This document shows, in pieces, positions 14,568 through 15,689 of a stretch of DNA of 15,689 nt. Position 1 is the first letter of the stretch. Every line of letters begins with the position of its first letter. Both the position numbers and the translations under genes were made by a program. Under the pieces are notes generated by a model. It worked only from the letters and a program-made list of their open reading frames with translations, had not been told where the DNA came from and did no database searches. Source of the DNA: CAYRXM01 sp964428175 (GTDB lineage: Bacteria; Chloroflexota; Anaerolineae; JAFGEY01); assembly GCA_964428175.1 (NCBI GenBank), contig CAYRXM010000117.1, positions 1 through 15,689 of the forward strand. The letters run 5' to 3'.

Positions 14568-15182
14568 TCATTTTCTTTTCGGGCGCGGCGACAGGAACCG
14601 CTTTTGTACCATCACGCCGAGGACGACCAGCGCCGAGGCGATAAACAAGATGCGCATGGGCAGGTTTTGCACATTGCCGCCGATCAAGATGCCGTGTACC
14701 GTGGCCAGCCAGAAGGCCAGGTAGTTGAGATAGTGCAGCCATTTCCAGTTCTTGCCGATCGGCTTGCGCAGCGCGGCGACCAGCGAGGCGATGACGATCA
14801 GAAACCAGGAAGGCCGCCCGCCCAGCAGCAAGAACTGGTACCACGAACTCGCGTCGGGCACGAACACACGCAGGCTGAGCTGCTTCCAGGCCACGCCCAG
14901 TGGGTGGACCGTGACCAGCGCCAGCCCCACAATCGAGGCGATGTGATGCACCTTGAGAAAGGATTTGCCAAAGAATTGGGTCATCTGCCGCATGTAGGCC
15001 GATGAGACAATTGCGGCCAAAACGCAGAAATAGCCAGCCAGCGCAGTGACGCGGATCAGCCAGTCGACCGGCTGGTTGCGGTCTTTGGGGATCGTCAGTT
15101 CGACGATCAAGACCAAAATCACCACCACCGCGCCGATCACGACAAGTAACGCCGGGTTTCCTCGTTTGCTTTTTTTGGTCAT
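14568..15182 (-). CDS. Ferric reductase-like transmembrane haem protein
   Basis: This 204-residue integral membrane protein has about six hydrophobic segments (near 11-30, 43-62, 78-99, 124-138, 150-167, 176-192) and a basic, charged C-terminal tail. Four histidines are placed as in the ferric reductase-like domain that holds two b-type haems: H79/H80 with H93, and H150 with H163 (13-residue spacing in each helix). Relatives include MsrQ/YedZ and the membrane part of Fe3+ reductases and NADPH oxidases. No FAD/NAD(P)H domain is fused or adjacent, so the electron donor is unknown, and there is no MsrP partner here. The start is ATG 15182, with GGGAGG (plus-strand 15187-15192) upstream. It lies 81 bases upstream of the TIR-STAND gene on the same strand, so both may share a transcript. 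Confidence 0.85.
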   Translation of the reverse strand: MTKKSKRGNPALLVVIGAVVVILVLIVELTIPKDRNQPVDWLIRVTALAGYFCVLAAIVSSAYMRQMTQFFGKSFLKVHHIASIVGLALVTVHPLGVAWKQLSLRVFVPDASSWYQFLLLGGRPSWFLIVIASLVAALRKPIGKNWKWLHYLNYLAFWLATVHGILIGGNVQNLPMRILFIASALVVLGVMVQKRFLSPRPKRK

Positions 15183-15245
15183 CGGGCCTCCCAGGGGATC
15201 AAGATGTGGAGAAATTGACGCGCGAACGGGCGCACGGTTTCATTC

Positions 15246-15290
15246 ATTATGCCATAAACCGGACTTTTTTACCAGCCCGGATTTTGGTAA
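15246..15290 (-). promoter_or_regulatory. Candidate promoter and dyad operator for the ferric reductase-like gene
   Basis: On the minus strand an extended -10 element, TGGCATAAT, ends at 15246. Seventeen bases upstream of the CATAAT hexamer lies TGGTAA (15269-15274), only a half match to a -35 box. That hexamer is one half of a perfect dyad, TTACCA (15269-15274) and TGGTAA (15285-15290), separated by ten bases. A repressor or activator bound there would overlap the promoter. This is a prediction from spacing and symmetry. Confidence 0.4.
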
Positions 15291-15577
15291 TCGCCCTTTT
15301 GAGTGCTGTTGAAAAATGAGCCAAGATCACCACATTGACCCAAGCAAAGCACAGGAGGGCAACAAGCTCAAACTCGGCGAGTTTGCAAGCTCAAAGATAT
15401 TTGACGTTCTGATCATTTTGGTCTGTTTGTCGCAATTGACCTTTTTTCAGGGGAATCATTATTTTCAAGGGATTCTTTGGCGGCCAACGCAATATGAAGA
15501 GAATTGCAGGCAGATTCAATGCCGGGCCAATTCGGAAAGGGCTACCTCTCTCTAGCGGCCTGTCGGAGAAATGGAAC

Positions 15578-15612
15578 AGAAACCGGGTTTATGCTTTTAT
15601 ATGAACATAAAC
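15578..15612. repeat. Short inverted repeat related to the 6905-7048 element
   Basis: AGAAACCGGGTTTAT (15578-15592) matches 13 of 15 bases of the inner arm of the MITE-like element at 6929-6943. GTTTATG (15587-15593) and CATAAAC (15606-15612) form a perfect 7-bp dyad. It is probably a degraded or variant copy of the same repeat family. Confidence 0.4.
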
Positions 15613-15659
15613 TATCGGATGGCACATTTGATAGCCCTAATCGTGTAATCAGCACGTGT

Positions 15660-15689
15660 TGACAGGTGCAGCATCTGGCGCATCTGTCA
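15660..15689. repeat. Terminal inverted repeat at the contig end
   Basis: TGACAGGTGC (15660-15669) faces GCATCTGTCA (15680-15689), a 10-bp stem with one G-T wobble around a ten-base loop. The contig stops exactly at the outer edge of this repeat. That suggests a multi-copy palindromic element where the assembler could not continue. Confidence 0.55.

Larger units (their letters stand above)
15291..15689. other. Gene-poor contig end
   Basis: No convincing gene is visible in the roughly 400 bases at the contig end. The one open frame (15316-15555, + strand) has no ribosome site and no recognisable domain. Base composition is more AT-rich than the neighbouring genes. The stretch holds the two short repeats listed separately at 15578-15612 and 15660-15689. 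Confidence 0.6.

Noticed and set aside
15316..15555. A 79-residue open frame with a hydrophobic stretch
   Set aside because: There is no ribosome site, no recognisable domain and no neighbour support, and it lies in an AT-richer repeat-bearing contig end. It could be a degraded gene but the evidence is too weak.

Overview
The window looks like a single assembled contig from an uncultured or draft bacterial genome. Its first 46 bases are an Illumina TruSeq adapter with an index, and its last 30 bases form an inverted repeat, a typical place for an assembly to break. The gene content suggests a Chloroflexota (Anaerolineae-like) bacterium. Pointers are a lipoprotein with long Thr/Pro linkers and an SH3b domain, a very large TIR-STAND-WD40 protein, an M42 peptidase pair followed by a DUF211 protein, and GC-rich Gram-positive-like genes with strong Shine-Dalgarno sites. 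The taxonomic placement is inference.

Left part (47-4642, + strand): the end of one M42 metallopeptidase and a complete second one lie in tandem, followed closely by a DUF211 protein. After a short hairpin-rich spacer comes a complete P2-type Ca2+-ATPase that keeps the calcium ligands of both sites known from SERCA.

Centre (4689-6873, + strand): a perfect consensus sigma-70 promoter drives rplU-rpmA-rpmE (ribosomal proteins L21, L27, L31). A terminator-like hairpin sits in the rplU leader and looks like an attenuator. A strong hairpin separates rpmE from tdk (thymidine kinase) and hpt (hypoxanthine phosphoribosyltransferase), a translationally linked nucleotide-salvage pair. A 144-bp inverted-repeat, MITE-like element follows.

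Right part (7117-15182): an SH3b lipoprotein and an unrecognised three-segment membrane protein lie on the + strand. A VOC-family protein (-) and a polysaccharide deacetylase-like protein (+) start back to back only 22 bases apart. Next, on the - strand, is a 1378-residue protein (TIR, nSTAND NTPase, coiled coil, one membrane segment, 14 WD40 blades). Upstream of it on the same strand is a ferric-reductase-like haem membrane protein. The last 500 bases hold a candidate promoter/operator and two short repeats but no convincing gene.

The most interesting item is the TIR-STAND-TM-WD40 protein. It has the layout of a conflict or signalling switch, but the usual TIR catalytic glutamate position does not look conserved, and the topology puts the WD40 propellers outside the cell. 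No complete, clearly new multi-gene system is evident. The best unexplained pieces are this protein with its haem-protein neighbour, the rplU leader attenuator, and two proteins (7117-8136, 8217-9254) carrying domains I do not recognise.
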